Shown here: one piece after another, positions 1 to 5,858 of the stretch | Layout of the letters: every line of letters begins with the position of its first letter | Numbering within the stretch: the first letter of the stretch is position 1 | Source of the DNA: Desulfobacteraceae bacterium | GTDB taxonomy: Bacteria > Desulfobacterota > Desulfobacteria > Desulfobacterales > Desulfobacteraceae | Length of the DNA stretch: 7,683 nt | Assembly (NCBI GenBank): GCA_024225895.1 | Contig: JAAEMC010000327.1 | Location: 1-7,683 of the forward strand | Reading direction: 5' to 3' | Notes under the pieces: generated by a model | The model's input: the letters and a program-made list of their open reading frames with translations, nothing else | Database searches by the model: none | Told to the model about the DNA's origin: nothing | Made by a program: the position numbers and the translations under genes

Positions 1-1
1 C

Positions 2-448
2 CTAAACCAGATTAGCCCGGATTTTATCCGCCTCAGGAGTTTTGCAGTTCCGAACCGTGCCAAGCAATTCTCTGATATTTCCAAAGACTGGTTTGTTCAT
101 TTGACAGACAAAAAAATTGCAAAGGAAATCCTCTTGTTCCTTCAATCCCTTGACGGCATTACCAGTACCATCAAAAGCGACCATATCCTCAACCTTTTTG
201 AAGATGTGAACGGTACATTGCCTAAAGACAAGGCAATGATGACAGGGATTATTGAAACCTTTCTTGACATGACCCCGGAAAACCAAATGGTTTACCAGGT
301 GGGCAGGAGATCCGGCATATTCAGCTCCATCACCCAGATGAACAACAGGCAGCAGGTGGATGAAATCAAAGAACAATGCAGTCAAAACGGTATTACCCCT
401 GAAAATGTGGATGTTACCATAAAGCGACTGCTCAAACGGTTTATGTGA
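2..448 (+). CDS. C-terminal part of a radical SAM family protein (5' end outside window)
   Basis: The reading frame is open from the left edge to a TGA at 446-448, giving 148 C-terminal residues; a TTG at 101 could pass for a start, but the same frame continues upstream without a stop, so the gene most likely begins outside the window. The visible part has a stretch like DFIRLRSFAVPN, then TDKKIAKEILLF, then LDGITSTIKSDHILNLFEDV, then a helical tail with LPKDKAMM and YQVGRRSGIF. I recognise this arrangement from the C-terminal region of a group of HemN/COG1032-like radical SAM proteins of Desulfobacterota, recalled rather than searched. The cysteine motif that binds the Fe-S cluster would lie upstream and cannot be checked here, and the substrate is unknown. 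The gene converges on the histidine kinase gene. I am confident that it is coding and less sure of the family. Confidence 0.65.
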   Translation, partial: LNQISPDFIRLRSFAVPNRAKQFSDISKDWFVHLTDKKIAKEILLFLQSLDGITSTIKSDHILNLFEDVNGTLPKDKAMMTGIIETFLDMTPENQMVYQVGRRSGIFSSITQMNNRQQVDEIKEQCSQNGITPENVDVTIKRLLKRFM

Positions 449-487
449 TTTAATCCCGGCCCAAGGTATCAAAAAAAAGGGCAACAC

Positions 488-556
488 TATAAAAGATATT
501 GTAATAGGAATCAGCGGATAGACACATGGTGTGAGATTCAAAGAAATGGAACCCAT
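488..556 (-). pseudogene. Remnant of a dsbD/ccdA-type thiol-disulfide transporter gene
   Basis: Twenty-three codons read from the ATG at 556 contain SLNLTPCVYPLIPITISF. This is the first transmembrane helix of DsbD/CcdA (cytochrome c biogenesis transmembrane) proteins, with the redox-active cysteine inside the TPCVxP motif. Those proteins carry electrons across the inner membrane to periplasmic thiol-disulfide or cytochrome c maturation pathways. After residue 23 the similarity stops. The frame stays open, but only as an antisense shadow of the radical SAM gene, with no further membrane helices or second cysteine motif. The ATG overlaps the kinase stop codon as TGATG, so the piece may still be translated. 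Full-length relatives have more sequence before this helix, so the fragment may be cut at both ends. Identity of the motif is clear; calling it a remnant is inference. Confidence 0.6.
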
Positions 557-2802
557 CAAGCCGTACGTTCTTTGGGAAGTTCGATATAAAAGGTAGCCCC
601 TTTGCCTGGTGGTGAAATCACCCCCATCTTACCTTTATGATTTTCTGTTATAATAAAGTAGGACACAGATAGACCCAGGCCGGTTCCCGACCCCACCTTT
701 TTGGTTGTAAAAAAGGGTTCAAAAACTTTGATCCTTATCAGTTCATCCATACCGGGTCCGGTATCCTCTATTTCCACCCGGATGGTGTTTTCTTTTTGAA
801 ATACCCGAAGAAAAAATGTGGGTCCTTCATCTTTTTCATATGTTTTAGCCGCCATGATCTGGGCCCCGTTTTTCATAATATTTAAAAAAACCAATTGGAT
901 TTTATTTTCATCACAAAATACATTGGGAACAGTATGGTAATCTTTATTTATCTTAACTTGCTTAAAATCATACCTCTTTTTCAAAGAATATTCCTGGGCG
1001 GATAGTTCTATGGTTTTATCCAATAGGGTTCGGATATCGTGGGAAGCAAAGTCAGATTCACTTTTTCTTGAAAAGGAAAGCATATCCCGGACAATGGCAG
1101 CAGCCCTGCGGCCCGAGTCAAATGCAGAGTTCATTAATTTAACGATCTGACGTTTTTGAACATATTTTTCAATGGTTTCCATTGGAACGCCGCACTCGCG
1201 GGCAATATCTACATTCTTTTGCAGCCCGCCTTTTAACCGGTTTTGAGCAACTTGCAGGCTCTGGAGAATCCCGGCAAGCGGATTATTGATCTCATGGGCC
1301 ATGCCGGCGGCAAGTCCGCCAACGGAAAGCATCTTTTCCGACTGGATAATAATTTCCTCCATTCTGACTTTCTCCGTGATATCGTCCACACGGATAACGG
1401 CCCCTTCAAAACCCGCGGCCAAAGGATAGACCGTAATATCCAAGAAACATTCCTTGTCCTGCCTCATGGAATGAACCCTGGAAAATTTCTCAATCTTCCC
1501 TCCAGTGATGGCATTCTTCAAGGCCACAACATCAATACCAATACTGATAAAAATATCCTCAAGATTTTCTCCTAAAGCATCAGCGGCGCTTGCTCTGAGA
1601 AATTTTTCCGCTTCAAGATTCCATTCATTGATTATACCGAATTTATCCACACCAACTATTAAAGAAGGCATGGAGTCAATTATATTCCTCAAATAGTTTT
1701 GCAAGTGGACAATTTGAGCCTGGGTCTTTTTATATTCAGACACATCCCTGAGACTTGCCACCCTTACTTCTTCTCCATCATATTCCATAAAGCTGACCCA
1801 TATTTCCACGGGGAACTGGTTACCGTCTTTTTTAATAGCAATCACCTCATAGGGTCCAAGATCACGCTCTGCAATCATTTTTTTCAAATACTCATTATGG
1901 GTGGGATGGATGGTCCTATCAATGGCGTTAATGCCGATAAGCTCTTCAGGCGCATAACCGAACATTTTATAGTACTGATCATTTGCCTGTAGAATCCGGC
2001 CGGTGTCATGGATAACAATGGCCTCGCGGGTGGCATTGGCCAGCTGTTTAAACCTGTTTTCCGAAAGTGCGAGTTTTGCGGCATAATCTTTTCGCCGGGA
2101 CACATCTTTTAACAATCGTTCGCGCATCCGGTTGATCATGCCGGCCATGCGGTCCAGCTCATCTTCCTTAAAAAATAAAAAATTATTTTTATTTAATTTT
2201 AAAGGGATATCCAGTTTTTCCATGTCAGTACCGGATGCATAATCAGATATCCTTTTAATATGATTTGTGACAAGGATTTGAAAAACACCCATTAAAAAAA
2301 CGATCGTAATCAAAGATTGGATAAAATTGGCAATCAGGATGAGCTTGAACTTATCAATAATTGTCTCATAGGCATTGTCAAAACTAGCTAAAACAGTGAG
2401 CTTTCCAAGCTGAATAACAGTGCCGGACAGGTTGCTGTATTCAAGATTCATCTCTTTTAATATACTTCTTTTATGACCGGTATCTTTTTGCCCAACCGAT
2501 ACGGTTTGCCCATATTTACCAACCACTTCAAGATATTTTATCCCTCTTAAATACAGCATGCTTTGAAGCTGGCTTTTAAGCTGAACCATGCTGTAATTGT
2601 AAAGACTCAGTGAGATAGGGTTTAGACTGTTTTTTTTAATACTCTGAAGATTTTGATGAATATTTTCAACATCTTTTTTAAACTCGATATACATCTGGAT
2701 GCCTGAGAAGGTGAAGGTTAGAACCAGGCTGAATAACAAGACAAAAAATAGAATTTTGGAGGGCAGGTGATGTCTAATTATTCTGATGATTTTAGATACC
2801 AT
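556..2802 (-). CDS. Membrane-bound PAS sensor histidine kinase (orphan)
   Basis: This is a 748-residue sensor kinase of the inner membrane. In order it has: transmembrane helix 1 (about 17-39); an extracytoplasmic sensor of about 110 residues with a CHASE-like look (SLYNYS...L...MLYLRGIKYLEV); transmembrane helix 2 (about 154-177); a HAMP-like segment (about 180-235); PAS 1 (about 248-358, with the usual MFGYAPEELIG turn); PAS 2 (about 366-480); a HisKA domain with phospho-acceptor His503 in AHEINNPL; and a HATPase domain with N box (Asn641, Asn645), G1 box DTGPG (680-684), F box FEPFF (694-698) and G2 box GSGTGLGL (704-711). No receiver domain is fused and no regulator gene lies beside it, so the partner is unknown. 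The start at 2802 preserves helix 1; the next Met (37) would destroy it. There is no Shine-Dalgarno sequence, and the promoter suggests a leaderless mRNA. The signal sensed cannot be told. Confidence 0.93.
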   Translation of the reverse strand: MVSKIIRIIRHHLPSKILFFVLLFSLVLTFTFSGIQMYIEFKKDVENIHQNLQSIKKNSLNPISLSLYNYSMVQLKSQLQSMLYLRGIKYLEVVGKYGQTVSVGQKDTGHKRSILKEMNLEYSNLSGTVIQLGKLTVLASFDNAYETIIDKFKLILIANFIQSLITIVFLMGVFQILVTNHIKRISDYASGTDMEKLDIPLKLNKNNFLFFKEDELDRMAGMINRMRERLLKDVSRRKDYAAKLALSENRFKQLANATREAIVIHDTGRILQANDQYYKMFGYAPEELIGINAIDRTIHPTHNEYLKKMIAERDLGPYEVIAIKKDGNQFPVEIWVSFMEYDGEEVRVASLRDVSEYKKTQAQIVHLQNYLRNIIDSMPSLIVGVDKFGIINEWNLEAEKFLRASAADALGENLEDIFISIGIDVVALKNAITGGKIEKFSRVHSMRQDKECFLDITVYPLAAGFEGAVIRVDDITEKVRMEEIIIQSEKMLSVGGLAAGMAHEINNPLAGILQSLQVAQNRLKGGLQKNVDIARECGVPMETIEKYVQKRQIVKLMNSAFDSGRRAAAIVRDMLSFSRKSESDFASHDIRTLLDKTIELSAQEYSLKKRYDFKQVKINKDYHTVPNVFCDENKIQLVFLNIMKNGAQIMAAKTYEKDEGPTFFLRVFQKENTIRVEIEDTGPGMDELIRIKVFEPFFTTKKVGSGTGLGLSVSYFIITENHKGKMGVISPPGKGATFYIELPKERTA

Positions 2803-2819
2803 GCAGTATTTTATACTGC
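2803..2819. promoter_or_regulatory. Perfect 17-bp palindrome, candidate operator of the kinase gene
   Basis: GCAGTATTTTATACTGC is a perfect inverted repeat of 7 bp with a 3-bp spacer. It directly abuts the kinase start codon at 2802 and covers the predicted -10 box. Its size and place fit the binding site of a dimeric repressor or autoregulator. The binding protein is unknown. If transcription starts at the ATG, the palindrome is not in the mRNA and acts only as DNA. Confidence 0.6.
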
Positions 2820-2839
2820 CAAGGAAAAGACAAAGTCAA
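2810..2839 (-). promoter_or_regulatory. Sigma70-like promoter of the histidine kinase gene
   Basis: On the minus strand TTGACT (2839-2834) and TATAAA (2815-2810) are separated by 18 bp, each one base from consensus. Seven bases lie between the -10 box and the A of the kinase ATG, so the expected transcription start falls on or next to the start codon. A second TTGACA at 2859-2854 has no good -10 partner. Confidence 0.55.
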
Positions 2840-2845
2840 TAGGAG

Positions 2846-2886
2846 CCGGGATTTGTCAAAAAAAACTATAAAAGTTTCTATCCCGG
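2846..2886. repeat. Inverted repeat in the comF-kinase spacer; possible weak terminator
   Basis: CCGGGAT (2846-2852) and ATCCCGG (2880-2886) form a perfect 7-bp inverted repeat around 27 bases. Nested inside are AAACT (2863-2867) and AGTTT (2873-2877) with a 5-base loop. On the minus strand the inner hairpin runs into a T tract, so it could be a weak intrinsic terminator for comF, but the stem has a single G-C pair. It could also be a regulatory site upstream of the kinase promoter. Confidence 0.35.
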
Positions 2887-2919
2887 ATATTTCACATCCC
2901 AGCCTTCATGACTGCCGGA

Positions 2920-3687
2920 TCAAGCCCTTGCCAGGACCAGTACATCCACCTGTCCGGCACCGGCATTAAGCAATGTGACGGCAGCTTCATTACAGGTTGC
3001 ACCGGTAGTATATACATCATCAAGAAGGAGTACATTTTTATCTTTAATTATTTTTGCCTCCCTGACTTGAAAGGCATTTTCCACATTCTTTTTTCTGGTT
3101 TCCGCATCAAAACCGGTCTGGGATTTGGTGTTTTTCACTCTGTAAAGGCAGTTAGAGTTAAAACAAAAATCCGGCGCTTTTAAAAAATGCGTTTCATACA
3201 ATTTTTTAAGATTCCTGGCAATAATAACAGCCTGATTAAATCCCCTCTGCCGGGCTTTTCTTTTATGCAGCGGCATGGGAATCACCACATCGATTTTTTG
3301 AGAAGAAAAATACTGGGTATATGCCGAAAAAATCATGGCTTCAAAAAGAGGTGAACAGGATAAGGCGCCTTTATATTTTAATAGATGAATCCCCTGTTTG
3401 ATTATGCCTTCATAACTTGCTGCGGCCCGGACACTATTTATTCTGCCAGGTGTTTTGAGACATTCTCCACAATAATGGTTTTCTTCTGCGGGATTGTTAT
3501 ACATACGGCCGCATTTAGGGCAGAAAGGAGCTTGAAATTCAGTATATCCCATTGTCATGCAGTCATGGCAAAAACAGGATGAAAGGGCATTTGTCCGTCC
3601 TTGTCTCGTATTTTGAAGATACCTGCCGCACCGAATACATTTAGGAGGATAAAGCAGGCCTTCAAAAAACGAAAATATCTTTTTCAT
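2920..3687 (-). CDS. comF: ComF family phosphoribosyltransferase-like protein
   Basis: The product is 255 residues when started at the ATG at 3687, which overlaps the stop of the dehydrogenase gene as ATGA; a longer start at 3735 would overlap that gene by 52 bases and adds a tail (MFKIFQDHCRKDSFSG) that does not look conserved. The N-terminal third is a cysteine-rich zinc-ribbon region with CxxC pairs at 17/20, 40/43, 56/59 and 73/76 plus Cys38. The rest is a type I phosphoribosyltransferase fold: a conserved IPMPLHKRKARQRGFNQ segment (136-152) and the PRPP-binding loop LLDDVYTTGAT (221-231). Relatives are ComF, needed for DNA uptake in Bacillus and Haemophilus, and GntX of E. coli; the reaction, if any, is not established. 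No other competence gene is visible here, so a role in transformation is unproven. Confidence 0.9.
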   Translation of the reverse strand: MKKIFSFFEGLLYPPKCIRCGRYLQNTRQGRTNALSSCFCHDCMTMGYTEFQAPFCPKCGRMYNNPAEENHYCGECLKTPGRINSVRAAASYEGIIKQGIHLLKYKGALSCSPLFEAMIFSAYTQYFSSQKIDVVIPMPLHKRKARQRGFNQAVIIARNLKKLYETHFLKAPDFCFNSNCLYRVKNTKSQTGFDAETRKKNVENAFQVREAKIIKDKNVLLLDDVYTTGATCNEAAVTLLNAGAGQVDVLVLARA

Positions 3688-4928
3688 GCCTGAAAAAGAA
3701 TCTTTTCTGCAATGATCCTGGAAAATCTTGAACATGACACCTCTTCCTTTCCGGGAATCCGGACGGCAAGATCCAATGGTACTTCTTTTGCTGCAAGAGA
3801 TTTTTTCACCCCAAATTCAATAATCTGTGCTGCTTTTTTCCATCCGATATATCCCAGCATCATAGCGCCTGCCAGTATGATGGCACAAGGATTGGCCTTA
3901 TCCTGTCCGGCAATATCCATGGCCGTTCCATGGTTGGGTTCAAACACTGCACACTGGTTTCCTATGCTGACCATGGGATTCATCATACCCACGCCGAAAT
4001 CCTTTTCAGGGTTCTCCGCCAGCCAGTCCCGGCGGTTATTTGGGCAGACAATCACGTCAAAATGTTCCGGCCGCAGCAGCATTTCCGCAAACACCATATC
4101 TGCCATCCGCTCCTTGACCGACACCTTCCCGTCCGGTACAAGGCCTTCATATCTTTCAAATACAGCCTCCTCGGATACCACTGAGCTGCCGAATCTTTCA
4201 TGAAGAATATCAAACCCGGTCCTGGATATCTGATTTTTTGGCAGGGCCAGATCCATTGAGGTACTGTTCCGCATCAGGGTAATGCTCTTGCTTTCATCTC
4301 TTAAAGCATACTCAAATGCTTTAATTAAAAGCCTGTTGCTTCCTTTGCGCGGATTTTCCCGGGCGCCCAGGCTGCTTTTAGGAGGAATATCACAAAAAAG
4401 TTCTGTTTTTAAAAATCCCAAATGTTTCATGGTTTCGGGAGAAAAGGATGATGCTTCACTGCTTTGGGAAGATCCCAGGTCATTTTCCCAGAAAAGAATA
4501 ATATTGACTTTCTCCGGGTTGTGAAAGGGATTGGGAATGGTGGGATAATATTTTATTTTCCTGGCACTGGCAAAGAGTTTAAGTTGCTTCTTGATCGTAT
4601 AGTTTGGGCTCAGTGCTTCATTTGATTCAGGCACCGTAAGCGGACCTTTGATGGCCACTTTATATTTCTCAAGGATTGCCAAGGCGTCTTCACAGATTCT
4701 TTCTCCGGGCTGTCCACCGGGCCGTTCCCGGGTGCCTTGTTCTAAAAAAACTTCTTTCCAGTAAATTCTTTTTTTCGAATCATAGGCTGTTTTCACTGCA
4801 GCATTGACGACCAGTTTTACCGCCGGCCAGATCTCTTTTCCAATACCATCCCCGACGATATAGGGAATCACAAGATTATCCGGGACAATCAAATTGTTTG
4901 AAAAATCAAAAAAAAGCTTTTCACCCAT
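3684..4928 (-). CDS. Isocitrate dehydrogenase-like protein with altered active site
   Basis: The 414-residue protein aligns over its length with E. coli NADP-isocitrate dehydrogenase (416 residues, recalled from memory). Landmarks are IPYIVGDGIG (21-30), VAIKGPLTVP (91-100), the 277-305 metal region and HGTAMDIAGQDKANP (333-347). Conserved positions are Ser107, Asn109 and Arg123 (E. coli 113, 115, 129) and Asp277 and Asp301 (283, 307). Changed positions are Lys113 for Arg119, Trp147 for Arg153, Ser154 for the catalytic Tyr160, Asn221 for the catalytic Lys230 and Glu305 for Asp311. Asp338-Ile339, in place of Lys344-Tyr345, is the pattern of NAD-specific relatives. Ordinary isocitrate oxidation therefore looks doubtful; it may act on another substrate or be inactive. 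The frame is intact. The start is fixed by AAGAGGA at 4934-4940, five bases upstream, and the gene is coupled to comF by ATGA. Confidence 0.82.
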   Translation of the reverse strand: MGEKLFFDFSNNLIVPDNLVIPYIVGDGIGKEIWPAVKLVVNAAVKTAYDSKKRIYWKEVFLEQGTRERPGGQPGERICEDALAILEKYKVAIKGPLTVPESNEALSPNYTIKKQLKLFASARKIKYYPTIPNPFHNPEKVNIILFWENDLGSSQSSEASSFSPETMKHLGFLKTELFCDIPPKSSLGARENPRKGSNRLLIKAFEYALRDESKSITLMRNSTSMDLALPKNQISRTGFDILHERFGSSVVSEEAVFERYEGLVPDGKVSVKERMADMVFAEMLLRPEHFDVIVCPNNRRDWLAENPEKDFGVGMMNPMVSIGNQCAVFEPNHGTAMDIAGQDKANPCAIILAGAMMLGYIGWKKAAQIIEFGVKKSLAAKEVPLDLAVRIPGKEEVSCSRFSRIIAEKILFQA

Positions 4929-4933
4929 TTGGG

Positions 4934-4940
4934 TCCTCTT
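4934..4940 (-). promoter_or_regulatory. Ribosome binding site of the dehydrogenase-like gene
   Basis: AAGAGGA on the minus strand lies five bases upstream of the ATG at 4928. It is the clearest Shine-Dalgarno sequence in the window, and it sits just outside the end of the fold-back element. Confidence 0.65.
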
Positions 4941-4943
4941 ATT

Positions 4944-5085
4944 GAGACCTTTGAATTATTCTTAATTTTGTTTTAGTGCCAGAAAGACTCAAATTATAAC
5001 CGCAGGAATATATTGCATATTTCGAGGACTAAGATTTGCGGCTGACGCAGCAATTAGGCAAAAGAAGGAGTTATTCAAAGGTCTC
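4944..5085. repeat. 142-bp fold-back (MITE-like) element with 13-bp inverted ends
   Basis: GAGACCTTTGAAT at 4944-4956 is repeated exactly, inverted, at 5073-5085. Between the ends the two arms remain similar when one is reverse-complemented: both show a TTTTG block, then CAAAT (4990-4994 in the left arm; complement of 5035-5039 in the right arm), then an AAATAT/GAATAT block. The arms meet at a small hairpin, GGAATAT (5005-5011) and ATATTTC (5017-5023). The centre of this hairpin (5014) coincides with the centre of the whole element. The element fills nearly all the gap between rlmB (stop at 5086) and the ribosome binding site of the dehydrogenase-like gene. It codes for nothing. A TATAAT on the minus strand at 4998-4993 lacks a good -35, so promoter activity is only possible. 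A miniature transposon or dispersed palindromic repeat fits best; no certain target duplication is visible. Confidence 0.6.
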
Positions 5086-5844
5086 CTATTTGCTTTTTAT
5101 TCTTTGCCTGTGTGCCTCATACATTGCGATTGCCCCTGCAACCGATGCATTCAGTGAGTTGACCTTTCCTGTCATTGGTATGGACAAAAGAAAATCGCAT
5201 GTTTTTTTTACCAGGGGCCGGATACCTTTGTGCTCTCCACCGATTACCAATGCCAGGTTTCCTGTCAGATCAGATTCAAAAAGAGAACTGGTTCCATCAG
5301 CATCCATCCCGGCTACCCAGACATTCTCCTTTTTCAATATTTTCAAGATGGCCGCTGTATTAGTCATCAAAAAAATTTGTGCATGTTCCATGGCGCCTGC
5401 CGAACTCCTGGATACGGTAGGAGTCGGCCTCACAGACCGGTCCTTGGGAATCATAATATAATCCACGCCTGCGCACAATGCAGTCCGAATCAAGGCACCC
5501 AGGTTATGGGGGTCTTCAAGATGCTCCACAACAAGGATAAAACAAGGTGCCTCATCAGCTTGTATCCTGGGAATAATATCAGTCCCTTTATTTACCGGAA
5601 AAGCTGATACTTCCAACGCAACCCCTTGGTGTTTGCCCTGGTTTGTCATCTTGTCTAAAATATCCGGGCGGATGGTATCAATTTCAATGCGGTTCTGTTG
5701 CGCCATCCGAATAATTTTATCCGCACGTGCAGTGCCTTTCTTGCCTGAAACCAGTAACCGGTGGAATCGCCTTTTCTTAGCCCGGATGGCTTCAAATACA
5801 GAATGAAAACCAAAAAGAATTTCTGTTTTTTCTGCTGGGGACAT
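5086..5844 (-). CDS. rlmB: 23S rRNA (guanosine-2'-O)-methyltransferase, RlmB/TrmH family
   Basis: The 252-residue protein belongs to the SpoU (SPOUT) family of S-adenosylmethionine-dependent RNA ribose methyltransferases. Residues about 8-78 form the substrate-binding domain typical of RlmB (ILFGFHSVFEAI at 9-20). The catalytic domain shows motif 1, EHLEDPHNLGALIRTA (107-122), with the conserved Asn114 and Arg120; TPTVSRSSAGAMEH (141-154); motif 2, LVIGGEHKGIRP (199-210), with Glu204; and motif 3, SIPMTGKVNSLNASVAGAIA (221-240). These residues bind SAM in the trefoil knot and support dimer formation. Length and motifs match RlmB, which methylates G2251 of the peptidyl-transferase loop; a tRNA-modifying relative is less likely because of the N-terminal domain. 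It starts 14 bases after gmk with no clear Shine-Dalgarno sequence, only an A-rich run. Its TAG stop directly touches the fold-back element. Confidence 0.92.
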   Translation of the reverse strand: MSPAEKTEILFGFHSVFEAIRAKKRRFHRLLVSGKKGTARADKIIRMAQQNRIEIDTIRPDILDKMTNQGKHQGVALEVSAFPVNKGTDIIPRIQADEAPCFILVVEHLEDPHNLGALIRTALCAGVDYIMIPKDRSVRPTPTVSRSSAGAMEHAQIFLMTNTAAILKILKKENVWVAGMDADGTSSLFESDLTGNLALVIGGEHKGIRPLVKKTCDFLLSIPMTGKVNSLNASVAGAIAMYEAHRQRIKSK

Positions 5845-5858
5845 TTTTTTATGGTCTG

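Noticed and set aside
101..448. A short complete plus-strand gene starting at TTG 101
   Set aside because: The frame is open to the left edge and the residues upstream of 101 (DFIRLRSFAVPN) look like part of the same protein, so 101 is not the true start.
471..478. A8 run as a frameshift that truncated the dsbD-like gene
   Set aside because: No alternative frame past the run continues the transporter sequence; the DNA beyond belongs to another gene, so a deletion or rearrangement explains it better.
461..484. Possible terminator between the radical SAM gene and the kinase (GCCC and GGGC around an A8 run)
   Set aside because: The stem would be only 4 bp with a loop of about 16 bases, and the A/T run is inside the loop instead of after the stem.
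2..559. A 185-residue minus-strand frame starting just inside the kinase stop codon
   Set aside because: Only the first 23 codons (to 488) resemble a known protein. The rest is antisense to the radical SAM gene and lacks membrane helices or motifs expected of a transporter.
2168..2205. Very A/T-rich patch inside the kinase gene
   Set aside because: It encodes a continuous, plausible HAMP-region segment (KLNKNNFLFFKEDELD) without frame change, so it is ordinary low-complexity coding sequence.
3712..4203. A 163-residue plus-strand frame
   Set aside because: It lies wholly antisense to the well-supported dehydrogenase-like gene and has no recognisable domain.
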